64,000 bases of DNA, taken from positions 37,259-101,258 of the forward strand of contig CASEZG010000006.1 in the NCBI GenBank assembly GCA_949292375.1, given 5' to 3'. Made by a program: the position numbers and the translations under genes. The stretch's first letter is position 1; each line of letters opens with the position of its first letter. Origin of the DNA: an uncultured Pseudomonadota bacterium (GTDB lineage: Bacteria > Pseudomonadota > Alphaproteobacteria > RF32 > CAG-239). Of the stretch, positions 53,698 through 63,977 are shown piece after piece. The notes beneath the pieces are model-generated. The model saw nothing but the letters and a program-made list of their open reading frames with translations, did not search any database and had not been told where the DNA came from.

Positions 53698-53816
53698 CTT
53701 TTTCTCCTTCGTTTTGGGTCAAATTAAACCAAATAATTTTAAAATTTATTAACGCTTGATTTTAGACAAAAATAGCGATATATTTTTCGCATTGTCTAAT
53801 CTATGTGAGAAAAAAT

Positions 53817-54233
53817 ATGGATGAAGCTAAGTTATTCAACGAAGGTATCGCAACTTTGCGACAAAGGCTTAAGTCGGAAGAAAGTCTTGCCGAAAAACAA
53901 GCTGTGTTGTTCTATATTGATGAGCTTAAAAAACTTGTTCCCTGCCCCGAAGATGAGCAATTTAGAAAGCCGGGACGAGGTATCGGCGGGAGCGGCGACA
54001 AAATCGTGTTTCAAAAACTTGTTTGCCGTGATAATGAGGGAAAACCAATATTTGATAATAATAAGCCCAAAGTTAAAACCTGTGTCTTTGATAACATAAG
54101 CACTTATATTGATTTCGTTTCTAACGGAATAAAACCACAGAAAAGAATTGCTCAATTTTATAATGGTATGTCTTTGGATGAATATATTCTTTTAACTCAG
54201 ATGACTTCTTCTAAACAACATCGATTTTATTAA
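53817..54233 (+). CDS. Hypothetical protein (138 aa)
   Basis: A soluble protein beginning MDEAKLFNEGIATLRQRLKSEES, with no signal peptide and mixed helix/strand content. A GRGIGGSGDKIVFQKLVC segment may be a glycine-rich loop. No family is recognised. The frame extends to a GTG at 53805. Upstream, TAGACA (53763-53768) and TGTCTA (53793-53798) form an inverted repeat flanking the likely promoter (TTGATT, then TATATT about 17 bases on), which could be an operator. Confidence 0.6.
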   Translation: MDEAKLFNEGIATLRQRLKSEESLAEKQAVLFYIDELKKLVPCPEDEQFRKPGRGIGGSGDKIVFQKLVCRDNEGKPIFDNNKPKVKTCVFDNISTYIDFVSNGIKPQKRIAQFYNGMSLDEYILLTQMTSSKQHRFY

Positions 54234-54265
54234 AGAAAACCCCATTAAAACTAACGGGGTTTTCT
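54231..54265 (+). terminator. Intrinsic terminator before gyrA (convergent)
   Basis: The arms GAAAACCCC (54235-54243) and GGGGTTTTC (54256-54264) close the plus-strand gene; the T-run on the plus strand is short, so it may also help end the convergent gyrA. Confidence 0.75.
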
Positions 54266-54279
54266 GTTGCTTAAGCTAA

Positions 54280-57123
54280 CTATTCAAAGTCTTCTTCGGC
54301 TTCCGGTTCGTTGACTGAATCACTTAAGTCTTCATCAACTTCCGAAACACTCTCGCCTAAGACTTCGCTTCCGGTTTCTTCCTCCAGCTCCTCATCGTCT
54401 CCGGCGTCAGCATCAAGCCAGGTTACGGAAACAACTTTTTCATCTTCTGCCGTGCGGAAGAGAATGACACCTTGGGTCTTGCGGCCCGCAATTCTGATAT
54501 CCTCAACCGGCATACGTATCAATTTGCCGCCATCGGTTACCATCATAATCTGGTTATCATCTTCAATCGGGAACGAGCTGACTATCTCTTTGTTGCGGGC
54601 AGACATTTCCATATTGGCAATACCTTGTCCGCCACGGCCTGTCGTACGATATTCGTAAGAAGATGTCCGCTTACCATAACCCGTAGAGGTTACAGACAAG
54701 ATAAACTGTTCTTTATCCTTCATCTCTTTATAGAGCTCAGGCGTCAAAATATTCAGTTCTCCGGTTTCTTCTGCCGAAACTTCTGCCTCGCTTCCTCTTT
54801 CAGCCTGAATGCGCTTAATGGCTGAGGAAATGCGTGCATATTCGTCTCTTTGTTCTGATGTGGCATCACTATGGTTCAGAATGGACATAGATACAACTTC
54901 ATCGCCGTCAGCCAGCTTGATGCCGCGAACACCCGTAGAATTACGTCCGACGAAGACGCGAACTTCCGTTACGGGGAAGCGGATGCATTTGCCGCTGCGC
55001 GCTGCCAACATAATATCGTTGTCTTCCGTACAAATACGTACATTTATCAATTTGTCGCCTTCATCCAATTTCATCGCAATCTTACCATTGCTTTGAACAT
55101 TGACAAAGTCCATTAATGAGTTACGGCGAACATTGCCTTGAGCTGTGGCAAACATAATGGACAAGTCTTTGCACTCCTCCTCGTTCTCCGGCAACTTCAT
55201 AATCGTCGTAATGGTCTCGCCTTCATCCAAAGGCAACAGATTAATGAAAGGTTTGCCCTTTGAGGTTGGAGAACCTAGCGGCAACTTGTAAACTTTCATC
55301 TTATAAACCAAACCTTTGGAGGAGAAGAACAGAACCGGCGTGTGGGTTGAGGCTACAAACAGACGAGTTACAAAGTCCTCATCTTTGGTTGCCATACCTG
55401 ACTTGCCTTTACCGCCGCGTTTTTGCGCCTTATAAGCATTCAGCGGAACACGTTTGATATAGCCGGCTTCAGTTACGGTAACAACCATTTCTTCTCTTTG
55501 GATCAAAGATTCAATATCCGTGTCATATTCAATATCTTCAATCTTGGTACGACGCGGTGTTGCATATTCGTCCTTAATGGCAACGAGTTCATCACGCATA
55601 ATGCCATACAACTTCTCGCGGCTGGAGAGAATGGACAGATATTCTTTAATATCCTCACCAATGTTCATCAACTCTTCATGAATCTTGTTTCTTTCCAGAC
55701 CTGTCAATCTTTGGAGTTTCAAGTCCAAAATGGCTTTTGCCTGAGTTTCAGACAAGTGATATAAGCCATTCTCAACCTTTCTATCCGGCTCATCAATCAG
55801 CTGAACCAAAGGCTCAATATCTTTTGCCGGCCAAGCTTTTGCCAACAAAGCATCCTTAGCTTCCTGCGGGTTCGGCGATGTACGGATGAGCTCAATCACG
55901 GGGTCAAGATTCTCCACAGCCAGAGCCAAACCAACCAAAGTATGTGCACGGTCGCGCGCTTTGTTTAGCTCATAAATCGTGCGACGGCGGATAACTTCCT
56001 CGCGGAACTCGATGAAGGCTGCGATGATGTCTTTTAAGTTCATCATCATCGGGCGGCCACCGTTAATTGCCAACATATTCATACCAAAGCTGGTCTGCAA
56101 CGGTGTATATTTGTATAACTGATTAAGCACAACATCGGCCTGAAAATCACGCTTAACCTCAATAACAACTCGCACGCCCTGACGGTCGGATTCGTCGCGG
56201 ATATCCGAAATACCTTCAAGTTTCTTGTCCTTAACCAACTCGGCAATGCGAGACACCAAAGCTGCCTTATTGACCTGATATGGAATTTCGTGGACAATAA
56301 TCGCCTCTTTATCCTTATGCAGCTCTTCAATCGTGCATTTGGCACGCATCATTACCGAGCCGCGTCCCGTATAATAAGCAGACTTTGCTCCGCCGTAGCC
56401 CAAAATCATACCACCTGTCGGGAAGTCCGGTCCGGGGACAATGGAAATCAGGTCATCAATAGTAATCTCCGGATTGTCAATATAGGCACAACAAGCAGAG
56501 ATAACCTCGCCTAAGTTATGCGGCGGAATGTTGGTCGCCATACCTACGGCAATACCATTGGCACCATTAATCAGCAAGTTTGGATAACGTGCAGGCAAAA
56601 CCGTCGGCTCTTGCACCGTTTCATCATAGTTGGGCATAAAGTCTACGGTTTCTTTATCAATGTCTTCAATCAAGGCATGAGCAACTTTCTCCAAACGCGC
56701 TTCGGTATAACGCATGGCAGCGGCTGAGTCTCCGTCCATTGAACCGAAGTTTCCTTGTCCGTCTATAAGCGGCAAACGCATTGAAAAAGGCTGAGCCATA
56801 CGAACCATAGCATCATAAACAGAGCTGTCGCCGTGCGGGTGATATTTACCCAAAACATCACCAACGATACGGGCGGATTTACGATACGGGCGGTTATAGT
56901 CATAGCCGTTTTCATACATTGAATAAATAATGCGGCGATGCACCGGCTTTAAGCCGTCTCGAACATCCGGCAATGCACGCGAAACAATAACGCTCATTGC
57001 ATAATCAAGATAAGAACGGCGCATTTCTTCCGTAATGGAGATGGGCGAAATGTCCTCGCCGCTTTCTCTGACCGTCGTAATCTGATTATCTAATTCATTC
57101 TCATTATCAATTTCATCAGTCAT
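54280..57123 (-). CDS. gyrA: DNA gyrase subunit A
   Basis: GyrA (947 aa) with GyrB introduces negative supercoils. The N-terminal half is standard: DGLKPVHRR, the quinolone-determining GDSSVYDAM with the usual Ser100 and Asp104 (E. coli Ser83, Asp87), and catalytic Tyr139 in [10 protein letters not shown]. The C-terminal pinwheel carries the GyrA-box QKRGGKG near residue 570, needed for supercoiling, and an insertion ([20 protein letters not shown]...) of the sort seen in alphaproteobacterial GyrA, and ends in an acidic tail. It is a single gene, convergent with the preceding one. Confidence 0.98.
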   Translation of the reverse strand: MTDEIDNENELDNQITTVRESGEDISPISITEEMRRSYLDYAMSVIVSRALPDVRDGLKPVHRRIIYSMYENGYDYNRPYRKSARIVGDVLGKYHPHGDSSVYDAMVRMAQPFSMRLPLIDGQGNFGSMDGDSAAAMRYTEARLEKVAHALIEDIDKETVDFMPNYDETVQEPTVLPARYPNLLINGANGIAVGMATNIPPHNLGEVISACCAYIDNPEITIDDLISIVPGPDFPTGGMILGYGGAKSAYYTGRGSVMMRAKCTIEELHKDKEAIIVHEIPYQVNKAALVSRIAELVKDKKLEGISDIRDESDRQGVRVVIEVKRDFQADVVLNQLYKYTPLQTSFGMNMLAINGGRPMMMNLKDIIAAFIEFREEVIRRRTIYELNKARDRAHTLVGLALAVENLDPVIELIRTSPNPQEAKDALLAKAWPAKDIEPLVQLIDEPDRKVENGLYHLSETQAKAILDLKLQRLTGLERNKIHEELMNIGEDIKEYLSILSSREKLYGIMRDELVAIKDEYATPRRTKIEDIEYDTDIESLIQREEMVVTVTEAGYIKRVPLNAYKAQKRGGKGKSGMATKDEDFVTRLFVASTHTPVLFFSSKGLVYKMKVYKLPLGSPTSKGKPFINLLPLDEGETITTIMKLPENEEECKDLSIMFATAQGNVRRNSLMDFVNVQSNGKIAMKLDEGDKLINVRICTEDNDIMLAARSGKCIRFPVTEVRVFVGRNSTGVRGIKLADGDEVVSMSILNHSDATSEQRDEYARISSAIKRIQAERGSEAEVSAEETGELNILTPELYKEMKDKEQFILSVTSTGYGKRTSSYEYRTTGRGGQGIANMEMSARNKEIVSSFPIEDDNQIMMVTDGGKLIRMPVEDIRIAGRKTQGVILFRTAEDEKVVSVTWLDADAGDDEELEEETGSEVLGESVSEVDEDLSDSVNEPEAEEDFE

Positions 57124-57313
57124 AAAACATACCTTTCCATTTTAAACTGACGTTAATATAGCAAAAACACATTTCTTTCGCTAACTTTTTATCTGACTTA
57201 TAAACACCATTTTCTTTTCTACGGGCAAAAAAAGCCCCTTAAAATTGATTTTTTAAAAATCTCAGTTTATAAAAGTTAACAAAATCCGTATCATTATGAA
57301 AAAATTCACTTCT

Positions 57314-57372
57314 GACAAAAATAACATTTCTTTCATCTATAGTTGACTTTCTTCGGAAATTAGGTTATTCTA
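57314..57372 (+). promoter_or_regulatory. Promoter and upstream conserved block of the Cys-rich gene
   Basis: TTGACT (57344-57349) and TATTCT (57367-57372) are 17 bases apart. The 38-base stretch 57314-57351 is shared, at identical internal spacing, with 63858-63895 near the right edge (TGACAAAAA, 3 bases, CATTTCTTTCAT, 5 bases, GTTGACTTT), 31 of 38 identical. It may be an activator site or UP-element common to a set of promoters. Confidence 0.65.
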
Positions 57373-57417
57373 GTATTCAGATATGGGTTTCAATATTTGA
57401 ATGATGGGAGAATAGCC

Positions 57418-58671
57418 ATGCGAAACTTGCTTTTATCAACTGTAACTTTACTTGTGGTACCGGCGGTTTCAAAGACTGCCGGTATTTGTTTTTTGGGTGT
57501 CGGAGATTGCGCTCCTAGTGCCGGTTTTGATTCAGCTCCAAACAGCGGTGGTGGTGATGATGAAGATTTTGATATTAACACTGGTAATCAATGTTTGAAT
57601 GAGGGGTTTACAAAACAAAGCTGTAACTCTGTTCAGGTTATAGATGGCGTTTGTCCATATAACTCTGCTTACGGACGAGGATGTAAATGTGCTTCTAATC
57701 TGATTGAATGTCCGGCAGGACAAGTTGGTGAAGGTGAGAGTTGTGATGGCAAGTATGCCTCTTGTAAATGCGACCCAACCCTTATTGCTTGCTCGTCTAA
57801 AGAAGTTGGACAAGGTGTAAGTTGTGGCGGAAAGTATGAATCTTGTGTTTGTAAGTCAGAATATCAATATGATGCTAATAATTGTTCTTATCCGCAATCA
57901 ACAACGGGAGATGAATGCCAGGGAAAATATACTGAATGTGTTTGCCCGACTGGTGTTGATGAAGGAGAATTTGGTTGTGAGGAGTATTATCCATCTCCTT
58001 GTGATTCGATTTGTAAGATTGCATATTCAGACAATTGTCATAATAGAACGGATGATACTTCTGTTTATGGTTGTATGAAATGGTGGGCTGATTGTGATAC
58101 TAAATGTGAAACACCTTATCCTGATAATTGTCATAATACAACAGCGGTTATCTCATCTTGTCCGGCAAACGCAACTTGCCAATATTTTGACGATTGTTCT
58201 AAAGAGGTTAGTTCTTGGAGCTGTAATTCTGGCTACACCCAGACAGGAAATCGTTGTGTTAATCCTTGTGAGGGATATTATGAATGTGGCGGGACTTGGC
58301 AGTATTGTATGGGATCTACCTGTCCTGCGGATTCTTCCATGTGCAGTGAATATTGTGATTATGATATGTTTCCTTATCAATGTGACAATGAAGCTCTCTG
58401 TAATGGCGAATATAGAGGTGGATTTTGCTCCGTTGATACTTGTAATGTTTGTGAGTACGATGTTGATGTAAGTCTTTGGGATAACTCTTGGGAAGATTTT
58501 GATTCTGGTGATTGGTATATAGAAACTGGTTATGAGATTACCTGTTACTGTGGAAATGAATATCATAGTATAGATTCTTGTTCATCTCCGGCTTTTGATT
58601 ATTGTGGTCATTCTGGAGAACCTTCTTCATCAAATTATGAAGCATGTAGAGAATTATGTTGTGGGTCTTAA
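57418..58671 (+). CDS. Exported cysteine-rich protein with EGF-like repeats
   Basis: A 417-residue protein with a signal peptide (MRNLLLSTVTLLVV..., cleavage near residue 20) and 50 cysteines in the full sequence. The mature region is built of small disulfide-type units. Three successive copies of ESCDGKYASCKC, VSCGGKYESCVC and DECQGKYTECVC and further CxPxG...C units are EGF/knottin-like in spacing. The C-terminal half is rich in Cys, Asp, Tyr, Trp and Asn. It is probably exported and disulfide-bonded. No family is recognised. ATG 57418 has GGGAG eight bases upstream; the frame extends seven codons further. Confidence 0.75.
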   Translation: MRNLLLSTVTLLVVPAVSKTAGICFLGVGDCAPSAGFDSAPNSGGGDDEDFDINTGNQCLNEGFTKQSCNSVQVIDGVCPYNSAYGRGCKCASNLIECPAGQVGEGESCDGKYASCKCDPTLIACSSKEVGQGVSCGGKYESCVCKSEYQYDANNCSYPQSTTGDECQGKYTECVCPTGVDEGEFGCEEYYPSPCDSICKIAYSDNCHNRTDDTSVYGCMKWWADCDTKCETPYPDNCHNTTAVISSCPANATCQYFDDCSKEVSSWSCNSGYTQTGNRCVNPCEGYYECGGTWQYCMGSTCPADSSMCSEYCDYDMFPYQCDNEALCNGEYRGGFCSVDTCNVCEYDVDVSLWDNSWEDFDSGDWYIETGYEITCYCGNEYHSIDSCSSPAFDYCGHSGEPSSSNYEACRELCCGS

Positions 58672-58732
58672 ATTTTATATTTGTTTGCTTATTTATAAGT
58701 TTAGTAGGGATGGAATATTTGTTTTACAAATA

Positions 58733-58767
58733 GAAAAAGCTCGGGATAATCCCGAGCTTTTTCTTAA
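58733..58767. terminator. Bidirectional intrinsic terminator
   Basis: Fourteen-base perfect arms GAAAAAGCTCGGGA (58733-58746) and TCCCGAGCTTTTTC (58750-58763) lie between the convergent Cys-rich gene and ssb. Confidence 0.95.
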
Positions 58768-58779
58768 AAAAAATAGTTT

Positions 58780-59244
58780 TTAGAACGGGATATCGTCGTC
58801 CAATGCGGCAGCATCTGCTGACGGAGTTGAATCCCAACCGTTGCCTGCTGAACCTGAAAATACGTCATTGCCGCCGGCCGGAACACCATCGCCCTTGCCG
58901 TCCAACATTACCAGATTGCCGCTGTAGTTTTGCAAAACAATCTCTGTCGTATATCTTTCTTGTCCGTTATTATCTTCCCATTTGCGGGTTTGCAACTGAC
59001 CTTCCAGATATACTTTTGAACCTTTGCGCAGATATCTCTCCGCAACATCTGCCAACTGAGAGTTAAAAATGACAACGCGGTGCCATTCCGTGCGCTCTTT
59101 TCTTTCGCCGGAGACTTTATCTTTCCAGCTATCAGACGTGGCAATGTTCAAGTTAACAATCTTTGTGCCGCTTGCGGTGTTGCTGACTTTCGGATCTGTA
59201 CCCAAATTGCCAACCAAAATGACTTTATTAATACTTCCAACCAT
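58780..59244 (-). CDS. ssb: Single-stranded DNA-binding protein
   Basis: SSB (154 aa) coats single-stranded DNA in replication and repair. The OB-fold is complete ([52 protein letters not shown]), and the C-terminal tip DDDIPF is the partner-binding motif for RecO, PriA and other proteins; RecO is also encoded in this window. The linker is short and Gly/Ser/Asp-rich. It is a single gene; the 59.25-59.32 kb gap has no other feature. Confidence 0.97.
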   Translation of the reverse strand: MVGSINKVILVGNLGTDPKVSNTASGTKIVNLNIATSDSWKDKVSGERKERTEWHRVVIFNSQLADVAERYLRKGSKVYLEGQLQTRKWEDNNGQERYTTEIVLQNYSGNLVMLDGKGDGVPAGGNDVFSGSAGNGWDSTPSADAAALDDDIPF

Positions 59245-59321
59245 AACAGATTTTACCTTATTTATATGAATTAAAAACTATCGTGTAATATAATATGAAA
59301 AAAATGAGATTAAAACCAAAA

Positions 59322-60440
59322 TCAATAGACCTGTGTATATTCGCCGGACTGAAGTTGATATATACCATAATTGACTGAATTTTCAGGATTTCCGTTATTA
59401 AACATCGTTTCTCCCCAGCTTGTATCCAGCTTTTGTGTGCTTAATACGGAAGCTAATTTGTCATAGGCAAACGAATCGGCTTTTTCGACCAATTCTTCCC
59501 AGAGCTTTACTGCAGAATAGCCATAGACTGCCAAACCTTTAGGTTCAACCCCCAACAAACGCAACTTGACCAAAGTCTCGGCAAAATTCGGATTGTCCTT
59601 TAACGATGGCAGACCTATAAAATAAGAACCTTCCGCCAAATCGCCCATAATGCGGTTGAAATCCTCTTGCGCCTGATAACGATTGGTGAAAATGACAAAA
59701 TCCTTATCTTCAGACTTCAGCTCTTTAGATAATTTGGCAATATTTTCCGAACGACCCAAAATATAGGCTAAATCTATATTATTCTTAAAAATAGCTTTGG
59801 CTAGCTTGCCATAGTTATTATTATAAGTTTCAAAGCTGAAAGCGCGAAGTTTGTCTGCATCACCTGATTTGCGAAACTCGCCCTGAATGGCTGCGGCAAT
59901 TTCTACAACCTCACGATTATTGCTGTCATAAACCAAAGCAACCCTCTTGTTGGCAAAGTTTTGCTTATAGTAATTGTAAAAATCTTTGCCTTGTCTATCC
60001 TTATAGCCGACCATTTTAACCAGACCTTTTTGATTTTTTGTTGCCTCTTTGGCTGACAAAGTGGTCGGAATTATTTGAAAGATTTTTGCCTTAGCATAAA
60101 TGTCTGAAATCTCATCAAAAGCATTATTGCAGTAAGGACCTATGACTAATGACATTTTGTCCTTGGGAGATGTGTTAACCGCCATCATTTGCGCTGTGGA
60201 GACAGCTAAGCGATCATCGCATTGGTCATCTACCGTAATAAGGTTAATCTTTTCTCCTTTTAGTCCGCCTTGCGCATTGATATCGTCAACCGCTATACGG
60301 ACACCGGAAATAATCTCATCACCAAGCGTTTTGTACTCTCCTGCTTTAGGCGCAATAACAGCCACATTGACATCTGCCAATGCAACAGAAGGCAACAACA
60401 AACTCAAAGCTGAGATTATTTGGGTAAAAGTCCTAAGCAT
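59322..60440 (-). CDS. Branched-chain-amino-acid-type periplasmic binding protein
   Basis: A 372-residue periplasmic solute-binding protein of the LivJ/type 1 family with a signal peptide (cleavage near VALADV, about residue 22). The two-lobed fold is evident: [31 protein letters not shown] and later [14 protein letters not shown] and [15 protein letters not shown]. No permease or ATPase genes of a Liv-type ABC transporter are adjacent, so it is an orphan or works with a distant system. It diverges from uvrA. The ligand is not deducible. Confidence 0.85.
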   Translation of the reverse strand: MLRTFTQIISALSLLLPSVALADVNVAVIAPKAGEYKTLGDEIISGVRIAVDDINAQGGLKGEKINLITVDDQCDDRLAVSTAQMMAVNTSPKDKMSLVIGPYCNNAFDEISDIYAKAKIFQIIPTTLSAKEATKNQKGLVKMVGYKDRQGKDFYNYYKQNFANKRVALVYDSNNREVVEIAAAIQGEFRKSGDADKLRAFSFETYNNNYGKLAKAIFKNNIDLAYILGRSENIAKLSKELKSEDKDFVIFTNRYQAQEDFNRIMGDLAEGSYFIGLPSLKDNPNFAETLVKLRLLGVEPKGLAVYGYSAVKLWEELVEKADSFAYDKLASVLSTQKLDTSWGETMFNNGNPENSVNYGIYQLQSGEYTQVY

Positions 60441-60513
60441 ATAATCAAATTCTTATTGTTCAAACAACTTGCTTATCATATTCAAATCAGTATAAATTGC
60501 AACAAAATTTTAT

Positions 60514-60542
60514 TTGCCTTTATATGCACTATTATCTATATT
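60514..60542 (+). promoter_or_regulatory. Likely promoter of uvrA
   Basis: TTGCCT (60514-60519) and TATATT (60537-60542) are 17 bases apart; transcription would start near 60549, just before ATG 60567. The longer uvrA frame would begin upstream of this promoter, so it is rejected. No clear LexA-type box (GTTC-N7-GTTC) is seen. Confidence 0.55.
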
Positions 60543-60566
60543 ATCTTCGATTTAAGCGAGGGTGAT

Positions 60567-63380
60567 ATGGCTAGCGAAAAATTTATTGAAATTAAAGGTG
60601 CCAGAGAGCACAATTTGAAAAATGTGGACATCAATATTCCCAAAGATAAACTGACGGTTATCACGGGGCTTTCCGGCTCAGGAAAATCTTCTTTGGCATT
60701 TGATACAATTTATGCTGAGGGGCAGCGTCGATATGTGGAAAGTTTGTCTGCTTATGCGCGCCAATTTTTAGAGCTGATGAAAAAGCCTGATGTTGACTCC
60801 ATTGAAGGTCTTTCTCCCGCAATCTCAATCGAGCAAAAAACAACTTCTCATAATCCGCGCTCTACGGTTGGAACGGTTACGGAAATCTATGACTATATGC
60901 GCCTGCTTTGGGCTCGTGCCGGAACACCTTATTCTCCCGCAACAGGCTTGCCTATCGAATCTCAAACAGTTTCCCAAATGGTGGACCGTATTTTGGAGAT
61001 GCCTTTGGGGACAAAACTCTTGCTCCTATCCCCTATTGCTCGCGGCAAAAAAGGCGAATTTAAGAAAGAATTTGAGTCTTTGCAGAAACAAGGTTTTCAA
61101 CGCCTGAAAATTGACGGCGAAATTTATACGATTGAAGACCTACCCTCGCTCAACAAAAACTTCAAACACGACATTGAGGTCGTTGTTGACCGTATTGTGG
61201 TCAAAGACGGCATCAGCGAACGTTTGGCTCAATCTTTGGAAACCGGCTTAAAGCTCAGCAACGGTATTGTTTATGCCGAAAATGCGGAAAGTAAAGAACA
61301 CACCGTTTTTTCTTCTAAGTTCGCCTGCCCTGTTTCCGGCTTTACGATTGAAGAAATCGAGCCAAGATTATTTTCTTTCAACAACCCGTTCGGAGCTTGT
61401 CCGCATTGCGACGGTATCGGCGCAAAACTTTATATGGACCCAGATTTAATTATTCCTAACCCGAATTTGTCTCTTTCTCAGGGAGCTATTGCACCTTGGA
61501 ACACAACGCATTCTTCTTTTTACGGACAGACGATTAACTCCTTATGCCAATTCTTAAATATCTCGCCATCTACCAAGTGGAAAGATATTCCCGAAGAAGC
61601 GCAAAAAGTTATTTTATACGGCTCTGGTAATGTCTGTGTGCCGATGTATTATTCCCGCTTTATGACAGACAAGCCTTTTGAAGGGGTTATTCCTAATATG
61701 GAAAGACGCTTTTTGGAAACGGATTCCGCTTGGGTCAGAGAAGAGTTCTCAAAATATCAATCCGCTGCTCCTTGCGAATTTTGCGGCGGTAAAAGACTTA
61801 AACCCGAGGCTTTGGCGGTGAAGGTTAACGGGCTTGATATTATGGAAGCCTCCGAAATGTCTATTAAAAAAGCGCATGAATGGTTTATGGGCGTGGAAAA
61901 AACTCTTTCCCCGAAAAAAGCCGAGATTGCGCATAAAATCATTAAAGAGATTGTTGACCGCTTGAGTTTCTTAAATAATGTCGGACTTGACTATTTATCA
62001 CTTAATCGACAATCCGGAACTTTGTCCGGCGGTGAGTCTCAACGTATTCGTTTAGCATCGCAAATCGGTTCTGGACTAACCGGCGTTATGTATGTTTTGG
62101 ATGAGCCATCCATCGGTCTTCATCAACGTGATAATGACCGTTTGTTGGAAACACTGACACGCCTGCGTGATATCGGTAATACCGTGATTGTTGTTGAGCA
62201 TGATGAAGATGCTATTCGCGCAGCTGATTATTTGGTGGATATGGGCCCCGGTGCAGGAGAGAAAGGCGGCCAAGTTATGGCAAAAGGCACGGTTGAAGAA
62301 GTGCTTAAAAATCCCGACAGTTTGACGGCTCAATACTTAAACGGCGAAAGATTTATTGCCGTTCCGGCCAAACGCCGCAAAGGCAACGGCAAATTTATAG
62401 GGCTTAAAGGCGCAAAGACAAACAACCTTAAAAATGTGGATGTTAAAATTCCGCTTGGCACCCTCACCTGTGTTACGGGTGTTTCAGGCGGCGGAAAGTC
62501 ATCGCTTATTTTGGAAACATTATTCAAAGCTCTTAACAAAGAGGTTAATGGCAGCCGCGAACCAGCAGGAAAGTATGACAAACTTATCGGGGCTGAAAAT
62601 ATTGATAAAATTATTGATATTGACCAATCTCCTATCGGGCGCACACCACGTTCCAACCCTGCCACTTATACCGGCCTGTTTACTTATATCAGAGATTGGT
62701 TTGCCAACTTGCCTGAAGCGAAAGCTCGCGGCTACACGGCCGGAAGATTTTCATTTAATGTGGCAGGTGGCAGATGCGAAGCTTGTAAGGGCGATGGTGT
62801 TACCAAAATTGAGATGCACTTTTTACCCGATGTTTATGTGGAATGTGATGTCTGCAAAGGAAAAAGATTTAATCGTGAAACTTTGGAGGTTAAGTTTAAG
62901 GACAAATCTATTGCCGATGTTTTGGATATGACCGTTGATGAGGCTTATGTCTTTTTTGATGCTATTCCATCAATCAAAAATCGACTTGATTTGCTACGCA
63001 AAGTCGGCCTTGGTTATATCCACCTCGGACAACAAGCAACAACACTCTCCGGTGGCGAAGCGCAGCGTATTAAGCTATCCAAAGAACTTTCCAGACGCGC
63101 AACGGGTAAGACCTTGTATATTTTGGATGAACCAACTACCGGTTTGCATTTTGAAGATATTAATCGCTTGCTTAAGGTTCTGCATACTTTGGTTGACCAA
63201 GGAAACTCGGTAGTAGTGATTGAGCATAATCTTGATGTGATTAAAACCGCAGATTATATCATAGATCTTGGTCCCGAAGGCGGCGACGGCGGCGGCAAAA
63301 TTATTGCCAAAGGCACACCTGAAGAAGTGGCTAAGTCCCCTATCAGCTATACTGCAAAATATTTGAAACAAAAGTTATAA
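60567..63380 (+). CDS. uvrA: Excinuclease ABC subunit A
   Basis: UvrA (937 aa) is the damage sensor of nucleotide excision repair. Both ATP-binding domains are present (GLSGSGKSS early; GVSGGGKSS late) with signature motifs [12 protein letters not shown] and [12 protein letters not shown]. Zinc modules are intact: CPHCDGIG with the preceding Cys, CEFCGGKR, and CEACKGDG...[11 protein letters not shown] 60567 follows GAGGGTGAT; the frame upstream lies in the promoter region. It diverges from the orphan binding-protein gene. Confidence 0.98.
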   Translation: MASEKFIEIKGAREHNLKNVDINIPKDKLTVITGLSGSGKSSLAFDTIYAEGQRRYVESLSAYARQFLELMKKPDVDSIEGLSPAISIEQKTTSHNPRSTVGTVTEIYDYMRLLWARAGTPYSPATGLPIESQTVSQMVDRILEMPLGTKLLLLSPIARGKKGEFKKEFESLQKQGFQRLKIDGEIYTIEDLPSLNKNFKHDIEVVVDRIVVKDGISERLAQSLETGLKLSNGIVYAENAESKEHTVFSSKFACPVSGFTIEEIEPRLFSFNNPFGACPHCDGIGAKLYMDPDLIIPNPNLSLSQGAIAPWNTTHSSFYGQTINSLCQFLNISPSTKWKDIPEEAQKVILYGSGNVCVPMYYSRFMTDKPFEGVIPNMERRFLETDSAWVREEFSKYQSAAPCEFCGGKRLKPEALAVKVNGLDIMEASEMSIKKAHEWFMGVEKTLSPKKAEIAHKIIKEIVDRLSFLNNVGLDYLSLNRQSGTLSGGESQRIRLASQIGSGLTGVMYVLDEPSIGLHQRDNDRLLETLTRLRDIGNTVIVVEHDEDAIRAADYLVDMGPGAGEKGGQVMAKGTVEEVLKNPDSLTAQYLNGERFIAVPAKRRKGNGKFIGLKGAKTNNLKNVDVKIPLGTLTCVTGVSGGGKSSLILETLFKALNKEVNGSREPAGKYDKLIGAENIDKIIDIDQSPIGRTPRSNPATYTGLFTYIRDWFANLPEAKARGYTAGRFSFNVAGGRCEACKGDGVTKIEMHFLPDVYVECDVCKGKRFNRETLEVKFKDKSIADVLDMTVDEAYVFFDAIPSIKNRLDLLRKVGLGYIHLGQQATTLSGGEAQRIKLSKELSRRATGKTLYILDEPTTGLHFEDINRLLKVLHTLVDQGNSVVVIEHNLDVIKTADYIIDLGPEGGDGGGKIIAKGTPEEVAKSPISYTAKYLKQKL

Positions 63381-63409
63381 TTTTTTAGTTCGTTTTAAGT
63401 AAAAATTAA

Positions 63410-63466
63410 TAAGCGCAGAATATCATTTTAGTATGTTGATGATTATTTTGCGCTTATGATTTTTTA
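63410..63466 (+). terminator. Possible terminator after uvrA
   Basis: The arms TAAGCGCA (63410-63417) and TGCGCTTA (63449-63456) are perfect but enclose about 31 bases with a nested TCAT/ATGA pair; a six-T run follows soon after. The long loop makes it a weaker call. It overlaps the upstream part of the next open frame, which supports the later start at 63501. Confidence 0.5.
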
Positions 63467-63500
63467 CCTGAGTATTAACTTTTTAAAATTATTATATATT

Positions 63501-63770
63501 ATGGCTACTTTCTTAATTGTTGCATTGGTTATTTTAATGGCTTTTGCTCTTTACAAAAAAGTTCCCGTTTACGGATTTTATGATTTGCAAACTTGTGTAA
63601 CCGTATTGTTGATGGCCTTTTTGTCTGCAATCGGTATGTTGAGTCATTTCGGCATTAATGTTTACTGCTTGGTTTTCGGTTTTTTCCTTGCAGTTGCTGC
63701 AATCTGCTGTTATGGGGTTAAATCTCGCCGCGTTTGCAAAGTTAAACAGAGAGTTTATAAACTCTTATGA
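63501..63770 (+). CDS. Small hydrophobic membrane protein
   Basis: An 89-residue protein with three hydrophobic spans (TFLIVALVILMAFALYK, VTVLLMAFLSAIGML and VYCLVFGFFLAVAAICCYGV) and a basic tail (KSRRVCKVKQRVYKLL). The longer frame from 63456 begins inside the hairpin. There is no convincing Shine-Dalgarno at either start, so translation efficiency is uncertain. No family is recognised. Confidence 0.5.
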   Translation: MATFLIVALVILMAFALYKKVPVYGFYDLQTCVTVLLMAFLSAIGMLSHFGINVYCLVFGFFLAVAAICCYGVKSRRVCKVKQRVYKLL

Positions 63771-63773
63771 TGA

Positions 63774-63818
63774 AAAAAACACACCTGTTTTGCCGGCCGC
63801 AAATAAGGTGTTTTTTTT
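63774..63818 (+). terminator. Intrinsic terminator after the small membrane protein
   Basis: The stem ACACCT/AGGTGT is extended by an A-run/T-run (63774-63781 with 63811-63818); the loop contains GCCGGC. An eight-T run follows. Confidence 0.8.
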
Positions 63819-63857
63819 GTTTTTTTAATAACTTATACTTAATTTTTATATTATCTT

Positions 63858-63916
63858 TGACAAAAACATCATTTCTTTCATTAGGTGTTGACTTTTTGCT
63901 ATTTTCATTATATCCT
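63858..63916 (+). promoter_or_regulatory. Promoter with the shared 38-bp block (right edge)
   Basis: TTGACT (63888-63893) and TATCCT (63911-63916) are 17 bases apart. Upstream, 63858-63895 shares 31 of 38 bases with the block before the Cys-rich gene at 57314. The transcript runs toward the window end. The 63819-63857 stretch before it holds nothing I can support. Confidence 0.6.
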
Positions 63917-63943
63917 GACTCTGATAGGTGTGGGATAATTGTT

Positions 63944-63977
63944 GTTCGTGTGCTTTTTTGAGCACGGACGTTTTTTT
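63944..63977 (+). terminator. Promoter-proximal hairpin and T-run
   Basis: GTTCGTG (63944-63950) pairs with CACGGAC (63963-63969), one G-U pair, followed by G and seven T residues. Coming about 20-30 bases after the predicted start of the right-edge promoter, it could be an attenuator or the end of a very short RNA. What lies beyond is outside the window. Confidence 0.55.

Noticed and set aside
60455..60475. LexA-type SOS box upstream of uvrA
   Set aside because: Only one half (GTTC) is present; the second half at N7 reads TTGC, so the match is too weak.
10198..63441. TTAGTATGTTGAT shared between 10199 and 63429
   Set aside because: A 13-base match is expected by chance in AT-rich DNA of this length, and the contexts differ.
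63767..63961. 64-codon plus-strand frame near the right edge
   Set aside because: It runs through a terminator and a promoter, has no ribosome-binding site and has a low-complexity Phe/Leu composition; it is a shadow frame.
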